Source: Pseudorasbora parva (lineage: Eukaryota > Chordata > Actinopteri > Cypriniformes > Gobionidae). From it: 64,000 bases of DNA. The position numbers and the translations under genes are program-made. The notes below the pieces were generated by a model, which saw only the letters and a program-made list of their open reading frames with translations, searched no databases and was not told where the DNA came from. This document shows positions 22,585-34,107 of this stretch, piece by piece; position 1 is the first letter of the stretch; the number at the start of each line of letters is the position of its first letter. The DNA lies in contig NC_090174.1 of the NCBI RefSeq assembly GCF_024679245.1, forward strand, positions 19,718,933 to 19,782,932, given 5' to 3'.

Positions 22585-22703
<119 letters not shown>

Positions 22704-22924
22704 GCATACTATCCATCCTGAATAGTATTCGAAAATAGAATAAGTATGTCCCAAATCATAGTACAGTATGTTGAAATGAGTATTCCAAAGATACCTGGAT
22801 GGTCTACTTTTTCCAGTTAGAATCTGAAGTGCAGATCCGTGCACACTCTAATGGCTAAAATTGTCCACAACCCATAACGAGTTGGACAATGATTTTATTA
22901 GAACTAAAAACATAGATAAAAACT

Positions 22925-23451
22925 TAGCCTGACAAGCCAGACCCACATCAAGATGTTTGGTCTGGAAACTCACCATAGACAGGGCTCAATCCGAGGGGCG
23001 GGATAAATGGTTGTCTTTCAAACTCCCTCTGCACGCGATAGGATAGCGCTTCAACCAACCAGAGCAACGAAGGTGAAACAGATCTTGTTGATAGATTAAA
23101 CATTCGCCGTATCCGGTCGGCAAAACTCCGAACACATCTTCCCTTTTTAAAAATGACTTCAGTGCCGTTCTTTGTTCTTTTCTCAGAGAAAAGCTTAACT
23201 CCTAGTCTTCCCGAGTTGCGGTCAAAGCTGATTCAAAAGGCAGCCGTTCGCCAGTTTCTGTGTTTACTAGAAGCACGCAAACGCAACTTGGCCGTCGTCA
23301 TTATGGCCCCGCCCACCAACTCTATACACGATGTGATTGGCCCGGCAAACGTTTGCCGATTACAGCTCAGAAGTGTATTGAGAGTTGTTAGACGACACTC
23401 GCGGGCAGATTAGATTTGCTGCCGCTAGGGTGCGTCTAGATTTCTAGGCTA
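22925..23451 (-). mobile_element. MITE family C, copy 2 (9-bp target duplication)
   Basis: Inverted orientation relative to copy 1: it starts TAGCCTGACAAGCCAGACCC and ends ...CTAGATTTCTAGGCTA. Both flanks carry ATAAAAACT (22916-22924 and 23452-23460), a perfect 9-bp target duplication. It contains about 18 bases ('ggcccg...gcaaac' region with 'catcgtgtat' type text) missing from copy 1. The plus-strand frame 23153-23413 matches the minus-strand frame of copy 1. Confidence 0.85.
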
Positions 23452-23891
23452 ATAAAAACTACTAAAAACATTTAGCCATTACCTTTAAAAAATCATCATT
23501 ATATTCAAATGGAAAACTCGAGTCTCCGCATGACCCACGACTGGTAGGTCAATGTGCTACTACATTTCTCTCAGAAACAGTAGTAAGTTACATAAAATTG
23601 AATGTCGATGATTTTAACTGTGACATGATGACTTTGAATCACTTTAAATGAGGATGCATGCAACTAAGCGACAAAGCCATTAAAGATGACAAAGTAGTAC
23701 GTCCCAAAGTTTGCCTACTCTTCTGCAACACACTCAAAAGAGTAAATACTTTTAGGGCATAGTAAGTAGGCAAATTGGGACACAGCAATGGTGATTTCTG
23801 GATTTGGTACTCTGTTGAGAATGTCTTTGTGTGTTCACTGTGAACATACTCTGAGTTGACTGAATTTACTCATGTTTTTGGAACCGATAAC

Positions 23892-26068
23892 CAGAGGTGT
23901 GGACTCGAGTCATATGACTTGGACTCGAGTCAGACTCGAGTCATGAATTTGATGACTTCGGACTCGACTCGACAAAATCAAAATGTACAAAGACTTGCAA
24001 CTTGACTTGGACTTTAACATCAATGACTCGTGACTTCACTTGGACTTGAGCCTTATGACTCGAGAAGACTTGGTACTTCCCATGATAACCTGGGGCAATT
24101 TTTCTTTCACACGGCCGTGGCGCTCTCAGTGTATCTGCATCTGTGAAAAAAATGTGCACCTGTATGCATGCAGAGAGCACGTGCGCTGTCTGCACGACAT
24201 CCAATCACTGTTGTCCCACGTTGGTTTGATTCGACATTATCCATAGCTACCAAGTCCGTGTATAACACGTGACTTTGGGCTTCTTTTTTTGGCAAGTCGC
24301 GGTAAAAAATCTCGAGTTGTGGGTTGCGGTTATTTGGGCTTATTTAAAAAAATGTGGTTGCTTGTTAGGAAAATATGACAAGCAACTTTGTATCTTTACA
24401 TTTATGGTCGCTGTTTTGTCCAAATACATTGACTGGCACTGTCTTCTCACAGCTAATAGCCATAGTGCAACGATACAAGTGATGTAGTCATTCGTCCTCA
24501 TACGCCTCCTTCCCCTCTTTGAAGAAAAATCGTGTTCAACGGGCAGGCATGTGATGTGATGTTATAAATGTAATGATAGTTCGTAGACGTAAATAGACAA
24601 ATACATGTTTTTTTTTTTTTTTACAAACAATGCAACCAGCAGAGATGTACAGAGATGGAGAGGAAACAGGGAGGTGAGCCACCTAATTTAATTAAAAAAA
24701 AAGAGTAAAATTATAAGCTACTAATAATAACAGTAGGTATGGTTCGAATGTATTTTATTATAAATATGTCGCTATAATGCTGCGCTCCCTTAGTGTTTTC
24801 CTGTGCACCAACTCCCAATCATAGACTGTAAAAAAGTGCATATTATTCCTAAATAGGAGCTATGTGACTAGTAATTTTCAATAATATTTAGGGCAGATTG
24901 CACATTGAGATGCAGGGCTTATCCTTTTTACGGTTTATAGTGTGCATGTTCACCACTGCTCCTTATATGTGCGCAATAACTCCGACTGGAGTTACCATAA
25001 TCCTTCACGTCACTTTTTCTCTTTTTCCATCTCCAAACCTCTTCTGTTCACAGTCTTTATTGCAACTTGAAGAATTTTGTAAAATCCCATCTGTATTTGC
25101 TTTTTAAACGCCAAGAGATTTCAATTTAATATGTTGCAGGCTCATTTATTGATAAATTATTGAACATAAATTATACTGATGATAATAAATAATATAATAA
25201 TATTGGGCTTGTTTTGGCCCCCCCCCAGCCCAAATACCTCTAGGTATTCTTCATACCTGAGAAAAATATGAAACAGATGTCAGAAAACCCCTTATAGCCT
25301 CACATGTTGTATTTGAAACTACTCTTTACTCATATCAATATTGTTGTGTTAATATTCATTGTCTATTACACACTACGGTATACGATAATAATTCAGTTTC
25401 AGTGTATGCAATATTATGAATAAGAAAGCCCTTTCCCTCAAGAAACTGATGTCATATGCTTTATAGCAGTGGTTTTCAAAGTGGGGACAGGGACCCCTGG
25501 GTGCCGCGAGAGGATGCTAGGGGGGCCATGGCAAGCTGGCATAAGTAAAAAGTATAGCAAAACAAAATAATTGAATAAATTAAATTATTAAAGTAAAACA
25601 AATTTAACCAAAAGTAAGCTAAACAATATTCCCATAATGGCCCTAAGTTTAGGCTAAAATGACCCATGTCTATTTGAAAGTTGAACTGTTTTGCAATAAG
25701 GTCAACACAATATAGGACTGACGCTGCTGTGCATTGTTCTAGTGCATTATGCTGTTAAAATACAAGCATTTTTTGTGACTTTTTTTTTTTTTTACTGTAT
25801 TTGCTTAATGTCATTGTATAAAAAGAGGTAAATACAAATCTTACAGACATACATGATTTGTATCATTTTTATTTCTGTGGCAAGATGACTTGAAAGGACT
25901 CGAAACTAAAATTGTTTGGACTTTGGACTCGACTTGAGACTTGTTGGCTTTGACTTCTGACTCGACTCGAGACTTTCCTCATCTTTGACTCGACTTGACT
26001 CGGGACTCGAGGGCAAAGACTTGAGACTTACGTTTGACTTGCATAACAATGACTTTGTCCCACCTCTG
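23892..26068. mobile_element. hAT-type transposon with CTCGAGTC-rich long ends
   Basis: Ends CAGAGGTGTGGACTCGAGTC (left) and ...TGACTTTGTCCCACCTCTG (right) are inverted, and are flanked by a perfect 8-bp duplication, CCGATAAC (23884-23891 and 26069-26076). Both subterminal regions (23,900-24,080 and 25,890-26,060) are made of many 'gactcgagtc'- and 'acttgagact'-like words, in opposite orientation. In between there is no hAT transposase that I can read, so it is non-autonomous or decayed. A second hAT-like end, 'cagtggttttcaaagtgggg', sits at 25,468, probably a nested fragment. Confidence 0.88.
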
Positions 26069-26076
26069 CCGATAAC

Positions 26077-26640
26077 CAATAAAGTAAAAAAGTCAACTGA
26101 GAGTTCAGGGTTTATATAATAAGTTAGCCCTGCTTTCTGGAATACCCCCTTGCCTTCTAAGACACAGGGGAAAGGGCAAATGTCACCTCTGTAAATGAGC
26201 ATGTGTGTGTGTGGTCCAGTCTATTTCAGTTAGGTAAACATAATGATGCATTGGGTTTTATAACAGCATGGAGCAATTTATCATGCACATTTTTGTTGTT
26301 AATGATCAATCTAAGCATTAATCTCAAAGCTTTAAGTAACAGCTGCCGACTATGCTGGGGTGTTTACATCTTAAGGTGTTTATTTTGACTACTTCTAGTG
26401 AACACAGTAGATTATTTCTGAGAAGTTACGCTGCAATCGTGCATTAAACCACACTGCATAGTGTTAAATAAAGTTACTGAATGTTTGAGGGTTCAGCTTG
26501 TATTATGACCAGGTCTCCAACATTTACCAAACATATTAACTGTAACATTCATCAAAATATGGCAAAGTTTGGAATCTGAAATAAAACTAAGCCAAAACAT
26601 TTATAATAGTAAGTACAGAGAGCCCACCCAAATCTTACAA
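26077..26640. other. pappa intron, nothing recognised
   Basis: Plain intron between the hAT element and the exon at 26,656; nothing supported. Confidence 0.4.
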
Positions 26641-26655
26641 TGTCTGTGCTCTCAC

Positions 26656-26771
26656 CTTAACTTTGGGTGGGTTCCACCAGTGGTCTTTCATCACAGCCAT
26701 GACGCTCATGTTGCTGGGCAAGATGACCACACTGCTGCTAGCATCTCTGCAGGCCACTTCACACTCCTTCC
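26656..26771 (-). CDS. pappa: pappa exon: region between SCR5 and LNR3
   Basis: A 116-base exon (2 bases completing the previous codon plus 38 codons) between acceptor ...tggccaacag and donor gtgaga. It encodes KECEVACRDASSSVVILPSN, then MSVMAVMKDHWWNPPKVK. The pattern C...C.......S..I.LP.N..V.......W.NP..V is that of human PAPP-A after SCR5. Asn in NMS is a possible N-glycosylation site. Phase agrees with the neighbours on both sides. Confidence 0.92.
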
Positions 26772-26989
26772 CTGTTGGCCATCACAAAGATGTGTTATTC
26801 ATCAAAATAAACCTTCACATTTCTTCAAATGTCTTTCCCATTGTATTCAGGTACACCCCACTAACTTTGGGGTCTTTGATCAAAAAGACAGTAAAAACTA
26901 ATATTGTGAAATATTACAATTTAAAACAATAATTTTCCATTTTAATATACTTATAAAATAGTAATATAATATAATCAATTTATTTACAG

Positions 26990-27225
26990 TATGGTTTTGT
27001 CTTCAGAAATCGTTCTAAAATGATGATTTGGTGCTCAAGATTTCTTATTGTTATTGATGCTGAAAGCAGCATAATATATTTGGGGAAACTGTGATACATT
27101 TTATATACAGAGATGCATAGAAATATTTTAAAACATTACAAATGTCTTTACTCTCATGTTTGATCATTTTAATGCGTCCTTGCTGAATAAATGTATTCAT
27201 TTCATTAAAAAATCCTTTGAACAGT
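26990..27225. repeat. Dispersed repeat family A, partial copy 2
   Basis: Shares 'cagaaatcgttctaaaatga', 'acattacaaatgtctttact' and 'ttaatgcgtccttgctgaat' with 4,926-5,340, in the same orientation. Confidence 0.7.
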
Positions 27226-27334
27226 GCAGTAGCTTGCTACAAACATACACACAGTTTAAATAAATTGCTTATTCAGTTTATGATAATGGTTATTATACTG
27301 CCTAAAAAAGGGTGCTTTATATTAACTACATATT

Positions 27335-28034
27335 TGTGACCCTGGACCATAAAAAAAGTCACCAAAAATTCTGGCCAAAAGCCAGCAATACATTTTATGG
27401 GTCAAAATTATCGATTTTTCTTTTATGCCAAAAATTCTTACACTGTAAAAAAAAATATAAAAAAAAATAAGTTATCTGGTTGCCTTCAAATTTTGAGTTC
27501 ATTGAAATAAAAAAAATTGAGTTAATACAATTCATTTTTTTTGAGATTCGACAACCTTTATTAAAAAATTATTAAAAGATTGTGTAAGCATATTGGGTAA
27601 TTGTGTGTGTTTTATTTTTGATGATGAAGTGAAACATGCCAAATAGAGCTAGTTTCATGATTTATCAAAAAAAATGTTATGCAGTTCAGATACAATAATA
27701 TTTTGCGTTTCTATTTATTAAACAAATTTCCTCAACTCAACACAAAAAGGCAACCAGGTTACTTACTTTTTTAAGTTAAAACAACAAACAAATTGTACAG
27801 TGTAGTATATTATGTAAAGATCATGTTCTGTGAAGATACTTTAGTACATTTCCTACCATAAATATATAAAAATTATATTATTAGTAGCCATATACATTGA
27901 TAAGGACTTCATTTGGAAACTTTAAATGTGATTTGATTAATATTTAGATTTGTTTGCATCGTCAGATTGTATCTCGGACAAATATTGTCGTATCATAACA
28001 TCATATCATAATGGTTTTGTGGTCCAGGGTCACA
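27335..28034. mobile_element. Palindromic-ended non-autonomous DNA element, split by a younger MITE
   Basis: The ends are TGTGACCCTGGACCATAAAA and ...TTTTGTGGTCCAGGGTCACA, a perfect short inverted repeat. I recognise this as an abundant zebrafish/carp element. It is interrupted at 27,440-27,803 by another element. No coding frame. Confidence 0.8.
27440..27803. mobile_element. MITE family E, copy 1, nested
   Basis: The ends ACACTGTAAAAAAA and ...TTGTACAGTGT are inverted. The subterminal 'ctggttgccttcaaattttg' on the left is matched by 'aaaaaggcaaccaggttact' on the right, so the whole unit can fold back. A TA on each side would fit a Tc1/mariner-type insertion. A second copy, in inverse orientation, is at 58,228-58,637. 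Confidence 0.75.
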
Positions 28035-28280
28035 TTTAGTCAATTTTGAGTTATTACAGAAATCAACTCGCCTAGACTATGTGACAGATGGGTTTAACTA
28101 TACATTTTCTGATTTAGAGACAACAGAGTGTGAAAATTCATATGAAATCAATCAAAATCCAATAAAAAATGTGTTGTTGTAGTTACAGTTGCTCTTTGTG
28201 GCGATTTTAAAGAAAGCAGTGCATATGTGTGTGCAATGTATGTTTTGGCCCTAAGAAGTGAAAAGCAGAAAGGCAGAGAC

Positions 28281-28428
28281 CTATGCCATGTCCATCCTTG
28301 CAGCTGAGATGGATATTTGGGCTGAGATTCTGCGGGAGGGAACACTGGCCTGTCAGGTTGGGGCAGAGACGGAAGGAGCCGGTCCAGTTCCCGTCCTTTC
28401 TGCATCGGATTACATTGGTGGAAGGACC
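28281..28428 (-). CDS. pappa: pappa exon: SCR5 (sushi module)
   Basis: The exon has 148 bases (49 codons plus 1 base) between acceptor ...tttgcttcag and donor gtctct. It encodes GPSTNVIRCRKDGNWTGSF, RLCPNLTGQCSLPQNLS and SCKDGHGI, with Gly completed across the junction. CRKDG.W.GSF..C is the hallmark end of a sushi module; GQCS.P starts the next one. Two N-glycosylation sites (NWT, NLT) are visible. The donor GTCTCT is weaker than the other donors, but the frame and the next exon support it. Confidence 0.9.
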
Positions 28429-28816
28429 CTGAAGCAAAGACCAACATTTCTATCAATCATCATAAAGGAAACTCACTAATCATCACAACAAACATATGTG
28501 GTTTAATGAAAGGGTGGAGGCCAAGGTTAGGCATGACCTTTACAGTTCTATTGGTCCAAGTATTAGAAGCTAAGAAACTGATGAAGGAAACCAAGCACAT
28601 GTAAGATCTGTCGGTCTACCAGCCATGCAGCTGATGAACAGCCAGAGGGACAACACAGAAATATTGTAATGCTTAAAAGTACACAAGATGAATGGAAAGT
28701 GCCGCAGACAGTAATGGGAGGTGATGGACTGAGACGTCAATGGTAGAAAAGAGAAAACGAGGAGAAGAGAGAGAGAGAACACGACAGACCTGCTTGCAGT
28801 GGCTGTGCTGTCTCAC

Positions 28817-28985
28817 CGTGTGGTTAGCCCTGTTGCAGTCGATCCAGCAGTCGCTGTTGAACTGAAAGCCGTTTGTGCACTTGTAGGTACCGTGGAAAAT
28901 GGGAGGAGGTGGCTCACATGTGACTGCCACACACTCACCCGACTGCCAGGTTCCATCCTCCGTACACTGTCGCTTAAACGCACGT
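28817..28985 (-). CDS. pappa: pappa exon: end of SCR3 and SCR4 (sushi)
   Basis: 169 bases: one base completing an Arg codon plus 56 codons. It encodes RAFKRQCTEDGTWQSGEC, VAVTCEPPPP, then CTNGFQFNSDCWIDCNRANH. This matches PAPP-A RAFK.QC..DG.W..G.C and CTNGFQFNS.C. In PAPP-A, basic residues of SCR3-SCR4 bind cell-surface glycosaminoglycan, and the KPK-R-R cluster at this junction is kept. Two acceptors 24 bases apart (28985 or 29009) and two donors (28817 with gtgaga, or 28790 with gtctgt) all keep the frame; I chose the ones that give the length closest to human. Confidence 0.87.
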
Positions 28986-29072
28986 CTGTGGTATGTTACA
29001 GGCACTGACCTGCAACACATTCATTAACACAAAGATTAATAGATTCACCAGAATTATGCGCCATCTTTCTTT

Positions 29073-29312
29073 AAACTCATAGCCATTCTGTAGATTTTGG
29101 GGAAACTCATAGCCATTCTGTAGATTTTGGGGAAACTCATAGCCATTCTGTAGATTTTGGGGAAACTCATAGCCATTCTGTAGATTTTGGGGAAACTCAT
29201 AGCCATTCTGTAGATTTTGGGGAAACTCATAGCCATTCTGTAGATTTTGGGGAAACTCATAGCCATTCTGTAGATTTTGGGGAAACTCATAGCCATTCTG
29301 TAGATTTTGGGG
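29073..29312. repeat. 30-bp minisatellite, 8 copies
   Basis: The unit AAACTCATAGCCATTCTGTA plus GATTTTGGGG repeats eight times with almost no change. It begins about 88 bases upstream (gene sense) of the pappa SCR4 exon acceptor at 28985. In the gene's sense each unit contains TCTACAG, a 3'-splice-site-like string. The minus-strand frame made of FPKIYRMAMS repeats is an artefact of a period divisible by three. Confidence 0.95.
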
Positions 29313-29329
29313 ACACGTTTCTGCAAGAG

Positions 29330-29865
29330 TTTGTTGTGTTCGGAAAACTTACAAGTCAGTGTGAGACAGTTATTGTAGGATCACTGAAATACCATTAAAG
29401 TGTTTTATTAATATTTTGAATTTTCTGTTTTCATGTTCATTTTAGTAGTATGTTTCAATCATATTTATTAGTTGTTGTTTCTTGTAAATATGCCTAGTTT
29501 TTTCTCTGCAAATATTAATTAAATGTTTGATGCCAAAGTGTTTTAAAATCTGTTCAGATTTTAAATGTCGTAGGGCAGGGTTCCTAAAATCCTGCCCAGG
29601 AGGCCAACCACCTCAGCAAGAGAATCAAGGTCTTAGGTAAGTTTGATCAGGGTTTGAGCTAAACTGGATTTGAGGAACCTTGTCATAGTGAACCCAGCCT
29701 TTTAAAAATGGACTGTTCTCAGAATAAAAGGTTCATGGATCACCCACAGTCTGTTTATTGAACGTCTGATGAATACTGGACATAAAACTGGCAAGCACTT
29801 AGACAAGCAAATGACAAGCTCTAATCAAATTGGCTGCCTTTCCACTAGTGGAAGTAATGGTTCGC
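29330..29865. other. pappa intron, nothing recognised
   Basis: Mostly plain AT-rich sequence. 29,572-29,690 ('gggttcctaaaatcctgccc', 'gtttgagctaaactggattt') resembles a fish repeat fragment, without a second copy here. Confidence 0.35.
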
Positions 29866-30804
29866 ATTGTGGTCAGAATTATTGGCATCCCTGGTAAAAA
29901 ATATGATCAAAGATGGCTATAAAAATAAATTTGCAGTTTATCCTTTTGATCTTTAATAAAAAAAAATAAAAATAAAAATGTATGTTACGTTATGTTATGA
30001 AATAAATGTTTTTCTCCAAAACACGTTGTCCAAAATTATTGGGACCCCCTAGATTATTATATTTTTTATGAGTAAAACATCTCTGAAATATGTTCCCATT
30101 ATTATTTTAAAATTTAAAAAAAATAAAAAACATTTTTTAGCACACCAGGGTGACTAAGAACATGAAATTGTCCAGCCATGACTTCTTGTTCACAGGAGAA
30201 TAAATATGAGGAAACACAAAGGACAAATTCCCCAAATCATCCATGATTAAAACTAAAGAATATAGTTCTGATGTGCAGCAATAGATTGTTTCACAAAATT
30301 GAAGTGGCTGCAAGATAATAGTTAAAGCATTGAAAATCCACTTTTCCACAATCAGAGCAATAATTAAGAAGTTCCAATCAACCAAAGATGTTACGAATCT
30401 GCCTGGGATAGGTAATGTGTCTATATTGTCTTATAAGACACCGTAAGGAAGAGAGTTTGAGTTGGGCCAAAGACTCTTCATACTCATGTCAGACATGACT
30501 GGAACTTCAAATGGGACTGGCTTCTATCATCAAAAGAAAACCACCAGACAGATTTGATGCAAACAGGGATAAAAAGTACCCCAACCACACAGTTAAATAT
30601 ACTGCTGGATCTTTAATATTGTGGGCCTATTTTTTATTTTTTTATTTTTTTTGCTGGAGGTCCTGGACATTTTGTGCAGATACATGGCATTAGGGATTCT
30701 AGCAAATACCAACAGATAAAAAAATCAAAACCTGACTGAAATTATTTTTACAGCCATCTTTAATCATATTTACCAGGGGTGCCAATAATTCTGACCACAA
30801 CTGA
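29866..30804 (+). mobile_element. Tc1-like transposon relic, internally deleted
   Basis: Inverted ends 'ttgtggtcagaattattggc' (29,868) and 'gccaataattctgaccacaa' (30,781-30,800) bound a 0.94-kb relic. Inside, plus-strand text around 30,360-30,500 gives KKFQSTKDVTNLPG and LGQRLFILMSDM-like readings, matching the HTH linker region of a Tc1 transposase, but with stops and frameshifts. 'ttgggccaaagactcttcat' and later text to 30,690 are also transposase-like. It cannot encode an active enzyme. Confidence 0.8.
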
Positions 30805-31590
30805 ACAGTCACAGGCCATAAATATCCAAAGTAATATACATAATGAATATTGCACAGGTTCCCAAACTTTTCAATTCCATTACCACCCAGTGTATACTTT
30901 TTCTCAAGACTCACCAAAATATGTAAGATTAGAAAACAACTGACAAAACTGTAGCTTAATCTTAATCAAAAGTTTGATATGACAGAGTATTTAATACATT
31001 TTTTAATAGTATAACTATAAACTATACTTTCAATACTAATATTTACATACAATTTTAAATATGTCCATATATGACCTGTAATATACACTGCGAGTGTTGT
31101 TAAACAGGCTTGTTTCACGTGTTTCAAACATGTTTGTTTCACATGTGTACATGTGAAATATACAGACCATTTCCTTATGTGTTGGTAGGTAGCCAAAAAC
31201 ACACAATGGAACGAAAACAACACACTCTTTATATGTCTCTGAAAGACAACAGCGTTAAACAGATGACGGAGATGAATGACCAGACCTGAAACGGCCTTTC
31301 ATGACATTTGGATTCTCCAGTGTAATGCAATCGCAGAATACAGCAGCACTGTGACTTAAATGAACTTCTCACTGATAATGCGGACCGAGCCGCTTAATAA
31401 TGAGTCTCTCTGAGACCCTCACCGTTATTACAAGTCGCACGCGTGCCCTTTAAAACACAACGCATATTTATATAATTAAATTGTGGCCTTTGCATTTTGA
31501 AAATTGTACTAATATTATTCTAATACTGTTTCTATTTAATGTTGGTATATTGTGCAGCCCTAGACTAAACTTTTTGTGCTCGTCTCACTC
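30805..31590. other. pappa intron, nothing recognised
   Basis: AT-rich; no exon, RNA gene or transposon terminus recognised. Confidence 0.4.
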
Positions 31591-31594
31591 TCTG

Positions 31595-31677
31595 AAAAGC
31601 AAATCTATCTGCAGCCAGGTGATTTTGCGCAGCCCACCCTTTCCCACTCTGCTACCCACAGTTTGAAAACCCCTGGT
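31595..31677 (-). repeat. Possible hAT end fragment
   Basis: On the minus strand 'ccaggggttttcaaactgtg' followed by 'ggtagcagagtgggaaaggg' resembles the CAGGGGTTCTCAAA-type terminus of hAT elements. No opposite end was found, so it is a solo fragment at best. Confidence 0.4.
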
Positions 31678-32111
31678 ATTTTGCACTCTTTTCTGAATTA
31701 AATATTTGGTACTTATTACTTTTGAATGGACAGAAATTCTCACCATATCACTTTTCCACTCATTTTTCTGAGTTAAATGACGTGCAAAAACCAAACTAAC
31801 TGTGGTTGGTTTCTTTAAATGTTGATAACACAATCGCTTCCTGTCTTAATGGGTTGTTTTTGGCTAGAATAATCAGAATTTGACATTTAAAGTGCACCAG
31901 ATTTATGACTATAGTCTAATGTCTGGCTACACATGGCTATGTGAGTAATTGACCAACAGGGTAAATGACTACAAATTTATCCAAGCTTTCAAACAAATGA
32001 TACAGCTTTGAGTATTCATTTGCCACAACATGATTAACTTAATCCACAATGCAATGAAGTTAATGGCAACACTGCAATAAGGTTCTATTTTTTTATACAT
32101 TAGTTTACCAG

Positions 32112-32774
32112 ATTTGTAACACTTTATTTTAGGGTTCAATTCTCGCTGCTTGCTTATTAGCATGCATATTACTAGGATATTGGCTGTTTATTAGTACTTA
32201 TAAAGCACATATTAATACCATATTCTGCATAACCTTATATTCAACATCACAATCCTAACCAATATCTAAACCAAATGCCACCAATCTTTGTAAATTCTAA
32301 ACCACTACGATAGTTAATAATGAAAAAGTAAACGTCTAAAGTAATCTTAGTTAATGTTTATTTAAACATTTACTAATACGAAATTAAAATTAAAAGTTGT
32401 ATCTGTTAATATTATTTAATGGACTTGAACTAACAATGATAACTAATGTTAACAACGATTAATAAATACGGTAATTGTTAATGTGAGTTATGCATTACCT
32501 GGTAACACTTTAGTATGGGGAACACATATTCACTATTAACTATGACTTTTGCCTCAATAAACTCATAATTTCCTGCTTATTAATAGTTTGTAAGGTAGTT
32601 TTTATAGCATTTAAGTTTCTGCATTGGGTAGGATTAAGAGATGTAGAATAAGGTCATGAAGAATAAGACATTAATATGTGCTTTATAAGTACTAATAAAC
32701 AGCCAATATCCTAGTAATATGCATGCTAATAAGCAGCTAGTTAATATTTACTGAACCTTAAAATAAAGTGTTAC
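32112..32774. mobile_element. Composite of short inverted-repeat DNA elements
   Basis: The left end 'gtaacactttattttagggt' is matched in inverse by 'accttaaaataaagtgttac' at 32,755-32,774. The next ~90 bases ('attactaggatattggctgt', 'agcatgcat') also recur inverted at 32,690-32,730. A second terminus, 'ggtaacactttagtatgggg' (32,501), lies inside, and 32,340-32,490 has a third type of text ('agttaatg', 'actaatgttaac'). So at least two elements are interlocked. No coding frame. Confidence 0.7.
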
Positions 32775-32793
32775 CTATTAACTCAAATGGGAC

Positions 32794-33817
32794 TAGGGTT
32801 GGGTGTCGTTTGGGTTTTTAAGACAAACAATAATGTTTTCTTTTTTTTTTTAACAAACATGTGAGAGAGAAAACCACGGTGGATGCCATTTAAGAATGGC
32901 TTTTTAAAGATTTCTTTTATTCTTTAAATTGATCAATTTATTAAAAGTTTAAAGTTTGAATAGACCCAAAACACAATTTACTTAATTTACAGTGAAACCG
33001 AAGCCACCTAACCCAACCACAATAGTCCTAAATGAACTCTAAATAAGTTACAGTACTAATATCAGCAAAGTCTGTATTCTTGGTCTGCTACAATCCAGCT
33101 TCAGTTCTGTTTCATTTTGCAGAAATATTACCATATTCTCTGGCTAAATATTTACAAACGCCTTATTGTTTCCATGGCGACTTGGTGCTTCTCACATGAC
33201 ACACAGCATGTACAATATAGTGCTGTATGAAGCTCAGCTGTATCGGTTTTATTAGTTTTTTTTTATTTATTTTTTATTCAAAATATTTACAAACTTGTTA
33301 ACCATGTCATGAACTATCTGATACTATCTGATTTTTAAATGTGTAAGGAAATTGTCATTTAAAACCCTTATAATGATCATGTTAGTTGATCTATAATGTG
33401 CAAAGGGTGCCGTCATGTTAGTTTGATCCGTAGAGAATTGGATTTACATATTGTCTCACAAAACACATGAAAGTAAGTGACCAGTGAACAGGAAGAATAG
33501 AGTAAACTATATAGTTTACTATATAATGTGTATTTGATATAAGACACAGTCAAATTATAACTGTCTGAAAGGATTGTTATTGTCGCTTCCATAGACATAA
33601 GTGTATGTGTTTTTATGTGCATTTAAATGTCTGAAACCTGAAATAAACATGATGTGGTTGAAAACACTGAATAGTTGGGAGATGTGATGAGCACTGTCTG
33701 TCTCAAACTCACGTTTGAGTTTAAGTGGGCGGCACCGAAATGAGTAACCGAAATATGCGTTCTGACTTGGTCCGGTACATACCGGTTATATAGGTAGGGT
33801 TTCGGTACACAACCCTA
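32794..33817. mobile_element. hAT-type non-autonomous transposon with perfect 8-bp duplication
   Basis: The ends are TAGGGTTGGGTGTCG and ...TTTCGGTACACAACCCTA. The same 8 bases, AATGGGAC, flank both sides (32786-32793 and 33818-33825). After removal the flanks join to 'ctcaaatgggaccttactg', which looks like the interior of another repeat. There is no transposase in its 1,024 bp. Confidence 0.88.
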
Positions 33818-33899
33818 AATGGGACCTTACTGAAAATGTTACCAAGTTAATTAATGTAAGTCATAATAATGTGTCCAAGTTTGTTTAGTGGTTTCTTAC

Positions 33900-34107
33900 C
33901 TTTTGGGCTTGTCTATGTGGGGCACATGGTAGCCAGGCTTGCACTTGTACTTGCAAAAAGACCCAACTTTGAGGCCTGTGGCATTGCAGCGTTTGGTCTG
34001 CAGGACAGCATTGGGTACAGGAGGAGGGACCGGACAGCGCAGCTCACACAGGGCTTCGGGGAAAGACCACATGCCATCCTCCATACACGTCAACACGTTA
34101 TTACTGC
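33900..34107 (-). CDS. pappa: pappa exon: SCR2 end and SCR3 (sushi)
   Basis: 208 bases (2 + 68 codons + 2) between acceptor ...tttgtctccgcag and donor gtaaga. It encodes SNNVLTC, CMEDGMWSFPEALCELRC, PVPPPVPNAVLQTKRC and KVGSFCKYKCKPGYHVP, ending HIDKPK. CMEDG.WSFPEALCEL.C and VGSFCKYKCKPGYHVP are almost identical to human PAPP-A. The cysteine order is that of two adjoining sushi modules. The Lys-rich end forms the start of the basic patch in SCR3. Phase 1 in, phase 2 out, as required by the neighbours. Confidence 0.94.

Noticed and set aside
28570..28782. Alternative 3' extension of the SCR4 exon
   Set aside because: The frame continues through the donor sites into text without sushi motifs; the next exon in phase is at 28,428, so this is read-through into intron.
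29054..29326. Possible CRISPR-like array (regular 30-bp repeats)
   Set aside because: There are no spacers: units are directly adjacent and the context is a vertebrate intron. It is a minisatellite.
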